The notes beneath the pieces are model-generated. The model did no database searches. It saw only the letters and a program-made list of their open reading frames with translations, and was not told where the DNA came from. Of a stretch of 64,000 nt of DNA, positions 52,937-62,053 are shown piece by piece. The stretch comes from Actinomadura pelletieri DSM 43383. GTDB taxonomy: Bacteria > Actinomycetota > Actinomycetes > Streptosporangiales > Streptosporangiaceae. The translations under genes and the position numbers were made by a program. Each line of letters begins with the position of its first letter. The first letter of the stretch is position 1. The DNA lies in the NCBI RefSeq assembly GCF_003634705.1, contig NZ_RBWU01000006.1, positions 496,001 through 560,000 of the forward strand. The letters run 5' to 3'.

Positions 52937-54187
52937 ATGAGCGATCTTCCGCTGCGTTCGCAGCTGGCCGTCGCGCTTGGTCGTACGGCCGCCAAGATGT
53001 CCCGCATGGCGGGCCGCGGGGACGGCTCGGTGATCGGCGGACGGGTGGGCCTCCGCCTCGACCCGGAGCTGCTGACCAGGCTGGCCAAGGACCGCAAGCT
53101 CGTCCTCGTCAGCGCCACCAACGGCAAGACGACGACGACCCGGCTGATCACCTCGGCGATGACGCCGCTGGGGGAGGTCGCCACCAACGCGTTCGGCGCG
53201 AACATGCCGACCGGTCATGTGTCGGCGCTCGCCGCCGCGCCCACGGCCCGGTACGGCGTCCTGGAGTGTGACGAGAAATACGTCCCGATGGTCCTACGGG
53301 AGACCGGGGCCAACATCGTCGCGCTGATGAACCTCAGCCGCGACCAGATGGACCGGGCCGCCGAGATCTGGCTGCTGGCCGGGAAGTGGCGCCGCGCCCT
53401 GGAGGCCGCCCCGCAGAGCCATGTGATCGCCAACTGCGACGACCCGCTCGTCACCTGGGGGGCGTCCACCGCCAAGAGCGTCACCTGGGTCGCGGCGGGC
53501 CAGCACTGGCGCGAGGACTCCTGGTGCTGCCCCGAGTGCGGGGGGCCCCTCGACCGGCAGGACACCGACGAGGACAGCGACTGGCGCTGCCGCCAGTGCC
53601 ACTTCGCCCGGCCGCGCCCCGACTGGACGCTGAAGGGCGACCTCGTCACCGCGCCGGACGGCCGGACGTTCGGGCTCACCGAACTGTCCCTGCCGGGCCG
53701 CGCGAACCGTTCCAACGCGCTGATCGCGCTCGCGGTCGTCGCCCAGTTCGGCGTCCCGCCCGAGCAGGCGCTGCCCCTGCTGTCGCAGGTCACGTCGGTC
53801 GCCGGTCGCTACACCACGGTCGAGCACGAGGGCCGCAGCATCCGCCTGCTGCTGTCGAAGAACCCGGCGGGCTGGTTGGAGGCGTTCGACGTCCTGCAAC
53901 CCGCGCCGGGCCCCGTGGCGTTGTCGATCAACGCGCAGGGCCCGGACGGACGCGACACGTCCTGGCTCTGGGACGTCGACTACCGCATCCTGCGCGGCCG
54001 TCCCGTCTGGGTCACCGGTGAGCGCCGCATCGACCTCGCGGCCCGCCTGGAGGCCGCCGACGTCACGTTCACCGTGGTGGACGACATCGACCAGGCGGTC
54101 ATGGCCGTTCCCCCGGGTCATCTCGACGTGATCGCCAACTACACCGCCTTCCAGTCCATCCGAACGAGGTACGGCCGTGTCGTCTGA
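52937..54187 (+). CDS. murT: Lipid II isoglutaminyl synthase, MurT subunit
   Basis: 416 residues. Mur-ligase-like ATP loop SATNGKTTTTRLI, then NLSRDQMDR, an inserted four-Cys zinc ribbon (CCPECGG and CRQCHF) and a C-terminal DUF1727-type domain with SKNPAGWLEAFD and the catalytic Asp region. With GatD it amidates the D-Glu of lipid II in peptidoglycan synthesis. ATG 52937 agrees with the family's N-terminus. The stop overlaps gatD by 11 nt. Confidence 0.96.
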   Translation: MSDLPLRSQLAVALGRTAAKMSRMAGRGDGSVIGGRVGLRLDPELLTRLAKDRKLVLVSATNGKTTTTRLITSAMTPLGEVATNAFGANMPTGHVSALAAAPTARYGVLECDEKYVPMVLRETGANIVALMNLSRDQMDRAAEIWLLAGKWRRALEAAPQSHVIANCDDPLVTWGASTAKSVTWVAAGQHWREDSWCCPECGGPLDRQDTDEDSDWRCRQCHFARPRPDWTLKGDLVTAPDGRTFGLTELSLPGRANRSNALIALAVVAQFGVPPEQALPLLSQVTSVAGRYTTVEHEGRSIRLLLSKNPAGWLEAFDVLQPAPGPVALSINAQGPDGRDTSWLWDVDYRILRGRPVWVTGERRIDLAARLEAADVTFTVVDDIDQAVMAVPPGHLDVIANYTAFQSIRTRYGRVV

Positions 54188-54887
54188 CCGCATCAAGATC
54201 GTCTGGATCTATCCGGACCTGCTCAGCACCTACGGCGACCAGGGCAACACGATCGTCCTGGAGCGCCGCGCGGCGCTGCGCCGTATCCCGACGGAGACGG
54301 TCGCCCTCCGCTCGGACGAGCCCGTCCCCGCCGACGGCGACATCTACCTGCTCGGTGGCGGCGAGGACCGTCCGCAGATCCTCGCGGCGCAGCGTCTGCG
54401 GGGCGACGGCGGCCTCGCGCGGGCCGTCCAGTCCGGCGCCGTGGTGTTCGCGGTCTGCGCGGGATACCAGCTTCTCGGGCACGAGTTCGGTGGCGAGGAG
54501 GGGCAGCCCGTCCAGGGCCTCGGCCTGCTCGACATCCGCTCCACCCGGGGCGAGCGGCGCGCGGTCGGCGAGATCGTCGGCGATGTCGCGGCCGAGCTGA
54601 ACGTGCCCCGCATCACCGGTTTCGAGAACCACCAGGGCGTCACGCACCTCGGCCAGAACGCCCGCCCGCTGGCGAAGGTCACGCACGGCATCGGCAACGG
54701 CGACGGCTTCGAGGGCGCCTACAGCGGCCGTGTCCTCGGCACCTACATGCACGGCCCGGCCCTCGTCCGCAATCCCGGTCTCGCCGACCTGCTGCTGCGC
54801 TGGGCGGTCGGGCACGACCTTCCGCCGCTGGACGACTCCTGGGCGGGCCGCCTCCGCGAGGAACGCCTCAAGGCCGTGGCGGGCTGA
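54177..54887 (+). CDS. gatD: Lipid II isoglutaminyl synthase, glutamine amidotransferase GatD
   Basis: 236 residues from GTG. Class I glutaminase with nucleophile Cys in FAVCAGYQLLG and catalytic His in GTYMHGPAL; opens IVWIYPDLLSTYGDQGN, as in GatD. It supplies ammonia to MurT. Followed by a strong terminator. Confidence 0.96.
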   Translation: MSSDRIKIVWIYPDLLSTYGDQGNTIVLERRAALRRIPTETVALRSDEPVPADGDIYLLGGGEDRPQILAAQRLRGDGGLARAVQSGAVVFAVCAGYQLLGHEFGGEEGQPVQGLGLLDIRSTRGERRAVGEIVGDVAAELNVPRITGFENHQGVTHLGQNARPLAKVTHGIGNGDGFEGAYSGRVLGTYMHGPALVRNPGLADLLLRWAVGHDLPPLDDSWAGRLREERLKAVAG

Positions 54888-54917
54888 CCCGCCCGACACG
54901 CCGCCCAGGCGGCGACC

Positions 54918-54951
54918 ACGGTCGGCGTGGCCGAAAAGCCACGCCGACCGT
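54918..54951 (+). terminator. Intrinsic terminator after gatD
   Basis: Perfect 14-bp stem (ACGGTCGGCGTGGC / GCCACGCCGACCGT) with loop CGAAAA, followed by CCTTTCG. 31 nt after the gatD stop. Confidence 0.85.
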
Positions 54952-55032
54952 CCTTTCGTCGCCATTCTGTGAATCGGCGATGAGTCGGAGCGCCCTGCCG
55001 AGTCAACCTTCCCGTCACGGAAGGAGACGCTC

Positions 55033-55527
55033 ATGGATTACCCGCAGGGCGATGTACGCCTGCTCCAGACCGATATCGCGCGACGTCTGCTGAACTCGAC
55101 CATCCCGGCCCGGGTCGCCTACACCGCGACCGACGGGACGCCCCGCGTGATGTCGTCCTGGTTCGTCTGGACGGGCGACGAGCTGGTGATGGCGACCTAC
55201 CTGTACTGCCCGCCGATCGGAGTGCTGCGTCCGGCGTATCGCGTGAAGGCTTTGCGCGAACGTCCCGATGTGGCGATCACGATCGACACCGAGCCGCAGC
55301 CGCCGGAGGTGCTTCTGCTGCGCGGCCGTGTCTCGATCACCGAGGTGAAGGGAATGGTCCCCGAGCAGGCGGAGGCGGCCCGCCGCTTTCTCGGCGAGGA
55401 GGGCGGCGCGGGCTACGTGGCCGTGGCCGACCACCCGGAGACGCTCATGGCCCGCATGGCGCTGCGCCCCACGTGGGTCGGTGTCCTGGACTTCCAGACC
55501 CGGCTGCCCGACCTCATCACCACCTGA
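55033..55527 (+). CDS. Pyridoxamine 5'-phosphate oxidase-fold protein (FMN/F420 type)
   Basis: 164 residues, ribosome site GGAAGGAGA. Split-barrel fold features: IPARVAYTATDGTPRVMSSWFVW, VKALRERPDVAITIDTE and the strand LLLRGRVSITE. Such proteins bind FMN or F420 and reduce or oxidise small substrates. The substrate cannot be told. Stands alone between terminator and promoter-like sequence. Confidence 0.85.
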   Translation: MDYPQGDVRLLQTDIARRLLNSTIPARVAYTATDGTPRVMSSWFVWTGDELVMATYLYCPPIGVLRPAYRVKALRERPDVAITIDTEPQPPEVLLLRGRVSITEVKGMVPEQAEAARRFLGEEGGAGYVAVADHPETLMARMALRPTWVGVLDFQTRLPDLITT

Positions 55528-55544
55528 CGCCCGCCCCGGACCGC

Positions 55545-55710
55545 CATTATGAGGCTTTTGATCAATCTGTCCGAAAGGTAGGTAATCTCATCTAAATAGC
55601 GAAGTGAACCATTCTGAAGGTGTGTTCAGGGTGCTTCAGTTCGGGCTCAGAAACGTTCGTCAGTGTGAACTCCATCGAAGCGTTCAGCGCACCGATCGGA
55701 GGAGAAGGCC
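55545..55710 (+). promoter_or_regulatory. A/T-rich upstream region of a small Cys-cluster gene
   Basis: After the flavin-fold gene there is an unusually A/T-rich stretch (around 55550-55615, with TTTTGATCAATC and CATCTAAATAGCG) and several TTCAG/GTTCAG-type short repeats (55623-55690). It probably holds the promoter and operator of the following gene; no specific boxes assigned. Confidence 0.35.
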
Positions 55711-55711
55711 G

Positions 55712-56059
55712 ATGACGTTTCTCCTGGACGTCTCACGCGGGCGGACCGACGCCGAGGAGGGCCCCACCGGCCCTGAACTCCGCGAGATCCGCGGTCCGCG
55801 GGTGCACCCACAAAGCTCGCCCCTACGTGCGGGCGGCGTTCAGACGGCCACGGAGAAGTGGCGCTTTCACTGCCTGCGCTGCCTGCACGTGTGGGAGGAA
55901 CTGTACGAGGCGCGGTACTGCGGTGACGCGGTGGCCTGGCGGTTGAGCGGGGTGGCCGCCCAGCCGCCCTGGGTCGATCGGGCGTGCCGGGGGTGCGACG
56001 GACTGTGGGTGAAGGCGCTCCCGGACGGCCTGGTGGCGCGACGCGTCACGGCGAAATGA
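55712..56059 (+). CDS. Small four-cysteine (zinc-ribbon-like) protein
   Basis: 115 residues; ATG 55712 follows GGAGGAGAAGG. The C-terminal half has CLRCLHVWEE and CRGCDGLW, a C-x2-C...C-x2-C pair that should bind zinc. N-terminal half is polar. The family is not recognised with certainty; such small proteins are common in actinomycetes and may bind nucleic acid or partner proteins. Confidence 0.75.
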   Translation: MTFLLDVSRGRTDAEEGPTGPELREIRGPRVHPQSSPLRAGGVQTATEKWRFHCLRCLHVWEELYEARYCGDAVAWRLSGVAAQPPWVDRACRGCDGLWVKALPDGLVARRVTAK

Positions 56060-56118
56060 CCTGCGCGGCCTGCCCGGACGAACCGTCGGCGGCGTAACCG
56101 CTCCGGCTCCCGAAGAGA

Positions 56119-56754
56119 TCAGCCGTCGTCCTGTCCGGCGGCGCCCGGGGTGACCTCGCCCGTCGCGGCGTTCACCCGCAGCGTGTGCTGCCCACCGTCG
56201 TCGGCGGTGATGTCGACTTCCCAGACCGATCCCGTCCGCCGGTACTCGAAGTCGATCGAGGTCGCGGTGCCGGACACGGTCGCCACGGCCGCCCGTGCCG
56301 CCCGGGAGGCGGTGATCTTCGCCGAGCGCAGGGCCGTGACCGGGTCCGTGTGTTCGGTGGCGCCGTCGTCGGGCTTGGAGTCGTCGCAGCCGTCCGCGTC
56401 CTCGCCCTCCTCGGGCGGGTCGACCTGATCGGCCAGCACCCGGCCGTCATGGGCGTCGATGTGCATCTCCCGCGCGGTGCCGTCGCCCGCCAGGACGTCG
56501 GCCTCCCAGATCAGGGTCCGGCCGTTGAAATCGATCTCCAGGCCCTCGATGTGGCCACCGGGCGCCGCCGCCAGCGCGACACCGGCGGCCCGCTCGACGT
56601 TCAGACGCGCGGCGACGGGTGAGACGCGCTCGTCGTCCCCGGCGGCGATCGCGGTGGCGGCGGCCCCCGCCGGTGCCGCCACCGCGCCCGCCGCGATCGC
56701 GGTCAGGAGCAGTCGCCGGCGGGCCGTCAGCGCGTTCTTCGCGGCGAACCTCAT
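56119..56754 (-). CDS. Exported PepSY-domain protein
   Basis: 211 residues with excellent ribosome site GGAGGGAAGG. N-terminal signal peptide (about 1-38, Ala-rich after RRRLLLTA), then two PepSY-like repeats: residues 45-105 (GHIEGLEIDFNGRTLIWEAD, HIDAHDGRVLADQ) and 140-205 (TSIDFEYRRTGSVWEVDI, VNAATGEV). PepSY domains bind or inhibit proteins outside the cell. It is divergent from the two-component system, with 144 nt between starts, and is probably under its control. Confidence 0.88.
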   Translation of the reverse strand: MRFAAKNALTARRRLLLTAIAAGAVAAPAGAAATAIAAGDDERVSPVAARLNVERAAGVALAAAPGGHIEGLEIDFNGRTLIWEADVLAGDGTAREMHIDAHDGRVLADQVDPPEEGEDADGCDDSKPDDGATEHTDPVTALRSAKITASRAARAAVATVSGTATSIDFEYRRTGSVWEVDITADDGGQHTLRVNAATGEVTPGAAGQDDG

Positions 56755-56898
56755 GCCTTCCCTCCCGCTCGAAGTCCGCGATCCCGAAGGGGCGGGACGT
56801 GAGGGTGCCCGGCAGCCCCGGGCCGCCGGTCACATCTCGACTACACTATGTTATCGAAGCGCCACTGAGTGCAATGGGCGACGAAAAGGGCTGGGCTG

Positions 56899-57678
56899 AT
56901 GCGCCTGTTGATCGTCGAGGACGAGAAGCGGCTGGCCAGATCACTGGCACAGGGCCTGGCCGCCGAGGGCTTCGCGGTCGACCTGGCGGACGACGGCGAG
57001 TCCGGCCTGAACCGGGCACTGGAGAACGACTACGACCTGATCCTGCTCGACATCATGCTGCCCGGCATGAACGGCTACCGGGTCTGCTCGGCCCTGCGCG
57101 GGGCGGGCGACGACACCCCGATCCTGATGCTCACCGCCAAGGACGGCGAGTACGACCAGGTCGAGGGGCTCGACACCGGCGCCGACGACTACCTCACCAA
57201 GCCGTTCTCCTACGTGGTGCTGCTCGCCCACATCCGGGCCCTGCTGCGGCGCCGCACCCGGGGTGCGTCCCCCCTCATCGAACTCGGCGACATGTCCATC
57301 GACCCCGCCGCCAGGCGCGTGCTGCGCGCGGGCGTGCCGGTGGAACTGACGGCCAGGGAGTTCTCCGTCCTGGAGTATCTGGCGACCAACGCGGGCCAGG
57401 TGGTGTCGAAGACGCAGATCCTCGCGCACGTCTGGGACGGCGCCTTCGAGGGCGACCCCAACATCGTCGAGGTCTACGTGAGCGCACTGCGCCGCAAGCT
57501 GGACGCCCCCTTCGGCCGCAGATCGATCACCACGGTGCGCGGCGCCGGGTACCGGCTGGCCATCGACGGCGGCGCCGTCCACCCCGGCGGCGCCGTCCAC
57601 CCCGGCGGCGCCGTCCACCCCGGCGGCGCCGTCCACCCCGGCGGCGCCGTCCACCCCGACGGGGGCGGGGGCGCCTAG
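56899..57678 (+). CDS. OmpR-family response regulator
   Basis: 259 residues. Receiver domain with LLIVEDEKRL, phospho-acceptor Asp in LILLDIMLPG (about 52) and KPFSY Lys. A winged-helix DNA-binding domain (130-225) contains ELTAREFSVLEYL and TTVRGAGYRL. The protein ends with five repeats of GGAVHP, an addition outside the fold. Its stop touches the kinase gene start (TAG then ATG). Confidence 0.95.
   Translation: MRLLIVEDEKRLARSLAQGLAAEGFAVDLADDGESGLNRALENDYDLILLDIMLPGMNGYRVCSALRGAGDDTPILMLTAKDGEYDQVEGLDTGADDYLTKPFSYVVLLAHIRALLRRRTRGASPLIELGDMSIDPAARRVLRAGVPVELTAREFSVLEYLATNAGQVVSKTQILAHVWDGAFEGDPNIVEVYVSALRRKLDAPFGRRSITTVRGAGYRLAIDGGAVHPGGAVHPGGAVHPGGAVHPGGAVHPDGGGGA
57568..57657. repeat. 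Five perfect 18-nt tandem repeats at the 3' end of the response regulator gene
   Basis: Unit GGCGGCGCCGTCCACCCC, five exact copies in frame, encoding GGAVHP each. Perfect identity at DNA level implies recent expansion by slippage. Confidence 0.95.
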
Positions 57679-59136
57679 ATGTCCCGCCTGCTCGACCCGT
57701 TGGGCTCGGTGCGCGCCCGCACCACGATGGGCGCGACCGTCGTGGTCGCCGCCGCGCTGGTCGTCATGGCGCTGGCCGTGTTGTCCCTGCTCCGGGCGAA
57801 CCTCGCCGGGCACGCCGACCTCCAGGCCGAGATGACCGCCCGGGGGATCGCCGCCGAGCTCGCCACCGGCACCCCGTACGAGCGGCTGGACCTGGACGAC
57901 GCCGAGGAGCGCCCGGTCCAGATCGTGAACTCGTCCGGCCGGGTCCTCGCCGTGAGCGAGGACCTCCAGGCCATCAGCGGCACCGGCCATCCCGCGACCA
58001 CCCCCGGGCCGGGGACCGCCGCCCTGGTGGCGGCGGACGGCGACACCCCGGACGAGGAGGACCCCCGTCCCGGCCAGGTCTCCGACGAAATCCTCCACAC
58101 CGCGGGCCGCGTCACCGTGAACGGCCGCACCGCCGACCACCGGTTCGCGGCGGTGGAGGCCACCACGCCCGCGGGCCAGACCGTCACCGTGTACGCGGGC
58201 GCGAGCCTGGCCACCACACGCGACGCGGTGGCCGCGGTGGGCCGGGGCATGCTGGCGGGCCTTCCGCTGCTGGTGGCCGTCGCGGCGGCGCTGACCTGGC
58301 TGGTCACCCGGCGCGCGCTGCGTCCGGTGGCGGCGATCCGCGGTGAACTGGCGGAGATCACCTCATCGGGCGACCTGGCCCGCCGCGTCCCCGTGTCCAG
58401 GTCGCGGGACGAGGTGGCCGAGCTGGCGCACACGACGAACCAGACCCTGGCCGCGCTGGAATGCTCGGTGGCGCGGCAGCGCGCCTTCGTCGCCGACGCC
58501 GCGCACGAGCTGCGCACCCCGGTCGCCTCCCTGCGCACCCAGCTTGAGGTGGGGGCGGCGCACCCCCATCTGCTGGACGTGGCCGAACTGACCGAGGACG
58601 TCGTCCGGCTCCAGCATCTGGCCGCCGACCTGCTGCTTCTCGCCCGCCTGGACGCCGGTGACCGTCCCGCGTCGCCCGAACCGGTGGACGTGGCCGAGCT
58701 GGTGCGCGACGAACTGAGGCGCCGTCCGGCGGGCGCCCGCGCCCTCACCATCGAGGCCGACGTGTCGGACGCCCCCCGGGTGCTGGGCAGCCGTGTGCGG
58801 CTCGAACGCGTCCTGTCCAACCTGCTCGACAACGCCGAACGGCACGCCGCCTCCAGAATCCGCGTCAGCCTGGGCGCAGGGGACGGCGCGACGGTGCTGC
58901 GGGTCGCCGACGACGGCGTCGGGGTGTCCCCGGCCGACCGGGAGCGGATCTTCGAGCGGTTCGTCCGGCTCGACGAGGCGCGCAGCCGCGACGACGGCGG
59001 TGCCGGGCTCGGCCTGGCCATCACCCGAGACCTGGTCCGGGCGCACGGCGGTGACATCACGGTCGGGGACGCGCCCGAGGGCGGGGCCCTGTTCGAGATC
59101 CGCTTCCCCTCCTCCACGGCTCCGCCGAACGGCTAG
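57679..59136 (+). CDS. Sensor histidine kinase (partner of the OmpR regulator)
   Basis: 485 residues. TM1 at about 15-38, a periplasmic sensor region, TM2 at about 193-213, HAMP, then DHp with phospho-His in FVADAAHELRTPVASLR (about 279) and the ATPase boxes NLLDNAERHA, DDGVGVS, FVRLDEARS, GAGLGLAI. Starts directly after the regulator's stop. With a PepSY protein next door, an envelope-stress type signal is plausible. Confidence 0.96.
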   Translation: MSRLLDPLGSVRARTTMGATVVVAAALVVMALAVLSLLRANLAGHADLQAEMTARGIAAELATGTPYERLDLDDAEERPVQIVNSSGRVLAVSEDLQAISGTGHPATTPGPGTAALVAADGDTPDEEDPRPGQVSDEILHTAGRVTVNGRTADHRFAAVEATTPAGQTVTVYAGASLATTRDAVAAVGRGMLAGLPLLVAVAAALTWLVTRRALRPVAAIRGELAEITSSGDLARRVPVSRSRDEVAELAHTTNQTLAALECSVARQRAFVADAAHELRTPVASLRTQLEVGAAHPHLLDVAELTEDVVRLQHLAADLLLLARLDAGDRPASPEPVDVAELVRDELRRRPAGARALTIEADVSDAPRVLGSRVRLERVLSNLLDNAERHAASRIRVSLGAGDGATVLRVADDGVGVSPADRERIFERFVRLDEARSRDDGGAGLGLAITRDLVRAHGGDITVGDAPEGGALFEIRFPSSTAPPNG

Positions 59137-59147
59137 TGTCCGCACGT

Positions 59148-59867
59148 ATGACACTCAACGGCAAGACAGCTCTGGTGACGGGCGGTTCGCGGGGTATCGG
59201 CGCTGCCATCGTGCGGCGGCTCGCCCGGGACGGCGCGCGGGTGACGTTCAGCTACCGGGACGACGAGGAAGCCGCGAACGCGCTGGTACGGGACGTCGCG
59301 GGCACGGTCGCCGTCCGCGCCGACCAGGAGGACCTGGCGAGCATCGACGCGTTATTCGAACCGGTCGGCGACGGGCTCGACATCCTCGTCAACAACGCCG
59401 CCATCAACCCGCCGACCGCGATCCGCGACATCACCCCGGACCTGTTCGACCGGGTGATGACGGCGAACGCGAAGTTCCCACTGTTGGCGATGCGCCGGGC
59501 CGAGCCCCTGATGCGCGACGGCGGACGCATCGTCAACATCTCCACTTTGAACACCGTCCTGCCGGTGGCGGGGCTGGCGCTGTACTCGGCGAGCAAGGCC
59601 GCGTTGGAGCAGTTCTCCGCCGTCGCCGCCCGCGAGTTCGGCGCGCGGGACATCACGGTGAACGCCGTCTCGCCGGGCGCGACCGACACCCGGATGCTGC
59701 GCGACACCAACCCGCCGGAGGCCCTGGAGCAGACCGCGGCGTTCACCGCCCTGGGACGCCTCGGCACCCCCGCGGACATCGCCGACGTGGTCGCGTTCCT
59801 CGCCGGGCCGGACGGGCGCTGGATCACCGGGCAGAACATCCGCGCGACCGGCGGACTGATCTTCTAG
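59148..59867 (+). CDS. Short-chain dehydrogenase/reductase
   Basis: 239 residues from ATG 59148 (GTG 59136 possible). NAD(P) loop TGGSRGIG, NNAAINPP, catalytic Ser in NISTLNT, and YSASKAALEQ with catalytic Tyr about 146 and Lys about 150. A classical SDR of FabG-like length; the substrate is unknown. It lies 11 nt after the kinase stop on the same strand. Confidence 0.92.
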   Translation: MTLNGKTALVTGGSRGIGAAIVRRLARDGARVTFSYRDDEEAANALVRDVAGTVAVRADQEDLASIDALFEPVGDGLDILVNNAAINPPTAIRDITPDLFDRVMTANAKFPLLAMRRAEPLMRDGGRIVNISTLNTVLPVAGLALYSASKAALEQFSAVAAREFGARDITVNAVSPGATDTRMLRDTNPPEALEQTAAFTALGRLGTPADIADVVAFLAGPDGRWITGQNIRATGGLIF

Positions 59868-59875
59868 CTCCCCGT

Positions 59876-60892
59876 TCAGCGGGCGGCGGGCTCCTCCTCG
59901 CGCGGCCTCTCGCGGCGCTTGCGCAGGGAGCCGGGGCGCGCCTTCTCCTCGGGGTGGTGGTGGACGCGAACCAGGCTCGCGGCCGTGGTGAACAGCAGAA
60001 TCACCATGATCACGCCCAGCGAGAGCGGTGTCGGAATCTCCGGAACGGACTTCGTGACGTCCTCGTGCAGGAAATGCAGGATCAGTTTGACGCCGATGAA
60101 CGCGAGGATCACCGACAGCCCGATCGACAGGTAGACGAGCCGTTCCAGCAGGCCCTCGATGAGGAAGTACAGGGCACGGAGGCCGAGGAGCGCGAATGCG
60201 TTGGCGGTGAAGACCAGGAACGGGTCCTTCGTCACGCCGAACACCGCCGGGATGGAGTCGAGCGCGAACAGCACGTCCGTGCTGCCGATGGCGACGAACA
60301 CGATGAGCAGCGGCGTCGCCACGCGGCGGCCGTCCTCGTGCGCGAGCATCCGCCCGCCGTGGAAGTCGTCGCTCACCGGGAAGAGCTTGCGGGCGCGGCG
60401 GACGAAGAAGGTGTCCTCCACGTCGGGTTCCTCGTTGCGGTGCCGGACGAGCTGCACCGCCGTCCAGATCAGCACCAGACCGAAGATCAGGAAGGTGAAG
60501 GAGAACAGATTGATCGCCGCGGCGCCGACCGCGATGAGCACCGCTCGCAGGATCAGTGCCGCGGCGATCCCGAACAGCAGCGTCTTCTGCTGGTACTCCT
60601 GCGGCACCGCGAACCGCGACATGATGATCACGAAGACGAAGAGGTTGTCGACCGACAGGCTCTTCTCGACGATCCAGCCGGAGAAGTACTCGGTGCCTCC
60701 CGTCGACCCGGCCGCGGCCCACACGACGAGCCCGAACAGGACCGCGACGGCGATGTAGAACACCGACCAGAACGTCGCCTCGCGCAGCCCGACCGCGTGC
60801 GGGCGCCGCACCGCGACGACCAGGTCGAAGACGAACAGCGCGATGATCAGCGCGATCGTGGCGACCCAGGCCCAGAGGGGTACGTCGATCAT
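59876..60892 (-). CDS. TerC family integral membrane protein
   Basis: 338 residues with about nine TM helices and the TerC signatures EKSLSVDNLFVF and STDVLFALDSIPAV, whose Asp residues sit in the membrane and probably bind metal. Ribosome site GGAG 7 nt before the ATG. Known relatives act in manganese efflux or tellurite tolerance. I found no obvious manganese riboswitch in the 185-nt upstream region. Confidence 0.94.
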   Translation of the reverse strand: MIDVPLWAWVATIALIIALFVFDLVVAVRRPHAVGLREATFWSVFYIAVAVLFGLVVWAAAGSTGGTEYFSGWIVEKSLSVDNLFVFVIIMSRFAVPQEYQQKTLLFGIAAALILRAVLIAVGAAAINLFSFTFLIFGLVLIWTAVQLVRHRNEEPDVEDTFFVRRARKLFPVSDDFHGGRMLAHEDGRRVATPLLIVFVAIGSTDVLFALDSIPAVFGVTKDPFLVFTANAFALLGLRALYFLIEGLLERLVYLSIGLSVILAFIGVKLILHFLHEDVTKSVPEIPTPLSLGVIMVILLFTTAASLVRVHHHPEEKARPGSLRKRRERPREEEPAAR

Positions 60893-61077
60893 CCGAAGGC
60901 TCCACTAGGTGTCGGGGCGTGCGGTGGTCCGGCCGTGTTCCGCTGATCTATATCCGTTCTGCGGTGCTTTTACCTTCCCTCCTGCCACGCCCCGCCGGTG
61001 TCTGGGTACGCGCACTCAGGCACATCTGAGTATCCGCACCGATGCGGGCGCTCTCACCTGACCGTCAGGCTGATGGC

Positions 61078-61833
61078 ATGAACCCTTCCCGATGGCTTGT
61101 TCCCGCGCTCGTCGCCAAGGCGGCACTGGTAGGCCTCCTCGGCCTCGCCGTTGCCTTCCCCGAGTGGGACCGGTTCGCGGACAAGGCGATGGGGGCCCGC
61201 GCCGTCGCCTACCCCGCCGCCGCCCTGCTCGTCGCCCTGATCTGGGCAGTGCGCGGCCGCGCCAAGCCCTTCCCCTGGGACGTCGACCTCCTCGTGACCG
61301 CGCCGTTCGTCATCGACGTCGCCGGCAACGCCGTCGACCTGTACGACTCCGTGGGATGGTTCGACGACGCCTGCCACTTCGGCAACTGGGCGCTGCTGTG
61401 CGCCGCCGCGGGGATCGCGCTACGTCGGTGGGGTGGCCTCAGGTCGTGGAAGCTGGCGGTCTGCTGCGCCGGGATCGGGGCGGCCGCGGCGATCGTGTGG
61501 GAGGTCGCCGAGTACGGCCTGTTCATCCTCGACACCCCCGAGGCGACGACCGCCTACCGCGACACCATCGGGGATCTCGTACTCGGCCTCACCGGGGCCG
61601 TGGTGGCCGGTGTGGCCGTCGCCGCCGCGCCGACCCGGTCAGTAGACCAGCGCCTGGACGTCGTCCCGGGTGATCTCCTCGACGAACGTCGGGGCTCCGG
61701 CGATGCGGACGCCGGGCAGGACGTCGTCCGGTCCGATGTCGCGGCGGGCCGCGCACTGCGTGCAGAGGGTGACCTGGCCCGCGGTGAGGATCACGGTGAG
61801 CAGGTCGTCCAGGGGAGTGGCGTGCGGCAGTGA
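61078..61833 (+). CDS. Polytopic membrane protein, C-terminus overlapping an antisense gene
   Basis: 251 residues from ATG 61078 (61042 possible). Five or six TM helices fill residues 1-190, with conserved-looking DLYDSVGWFDDACHFGNW and WEVAEYGLFI, as in small DUF2238-like membrane proteins. The last ~65 residues (RSVDQRLDVV onward) are charged, lack hydrophobic structure and are encoded antisense to the DsrE-like gene, so they may be a read-through extension. Function unknown. Confidence 0.75.
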   Translation: MNPSRWLVPALVAKAALVGLLGLAVAFPEWDRFADKAMGARAVAYPAAALLVALIWAVRGRAKPFPWDVDLLVTAPFVIDVAGNAVDLYDSVGWFDDACHFGNWALLCAAAGIALRRWGGLRSWKLAVCCAGIGAAAAIVWEVAEYGLFILDTPEATTAYRDTIGDLVLGLTGAVVAGVAVAAAPTRSVDQRLDVVPGDLLDERRGSGDADAGQDVVRSDVAAGRALRAEGDLARGEDHGEQVVQGSGVRQ

Positions 61834-62001
61834 GAACTCCGCCGCGCGACCGGGCAGCGCGAACCACGAGGACTCGCCGGTCAGCCACAGCGACACCGGG
61901 ACCCCGCTGGCGACGGCCGCCGCCGCGACCGTGAACGCCTGGTTGCAGCGCTCGGGGGCGTCCGCGCCCGCCGTCACCTTGATGACCAGTGGTCTCGCCA
62001 T
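61639..62001 (-). CDS. DsrE-family-like protein
   Basis: 120 residues. VIKVTAGADAPERCNQAFTVAAAA and LCTQCAARRDI, with a conserved Cys pair (C-x2-C), followed by a short C-terminal strand; length and Cys position fit the DsrE/F-like sulfur-carrier or peroxiredoxin-like family. Overlaps the membrane-protein gene tail-to-tail by 195 nt. Confidence 0.75.
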   Translation of the reverse strand: MARPLVIKVTAGADAPERCNQAFTVAAAAVASGVPVSLWLTGESSWFALPGRAAEFSLPHATPLDDLLTVILTAGQVTLCTQCAARRDIGPDDVLPGVRIAGAPTFVEEITRDDVQALVY

Positions 62002-62053
62002 GCTCGAACTCTAGCCGGACGGTCGCGCACGGTCGCGCGTAGCATCGTCCGGT

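Noticed and set aside
57568..57657. CRISPR or integration site
   Set aside because: Perfect 18-nt units without spacers, in frame at the end of the response regulator gene; simple slippage repeats.
60893..61077. Manganese riboswitch upstream of terC
   Set aside because: No recognisable paired-loop signature could be found by eye in the 185-nt region.
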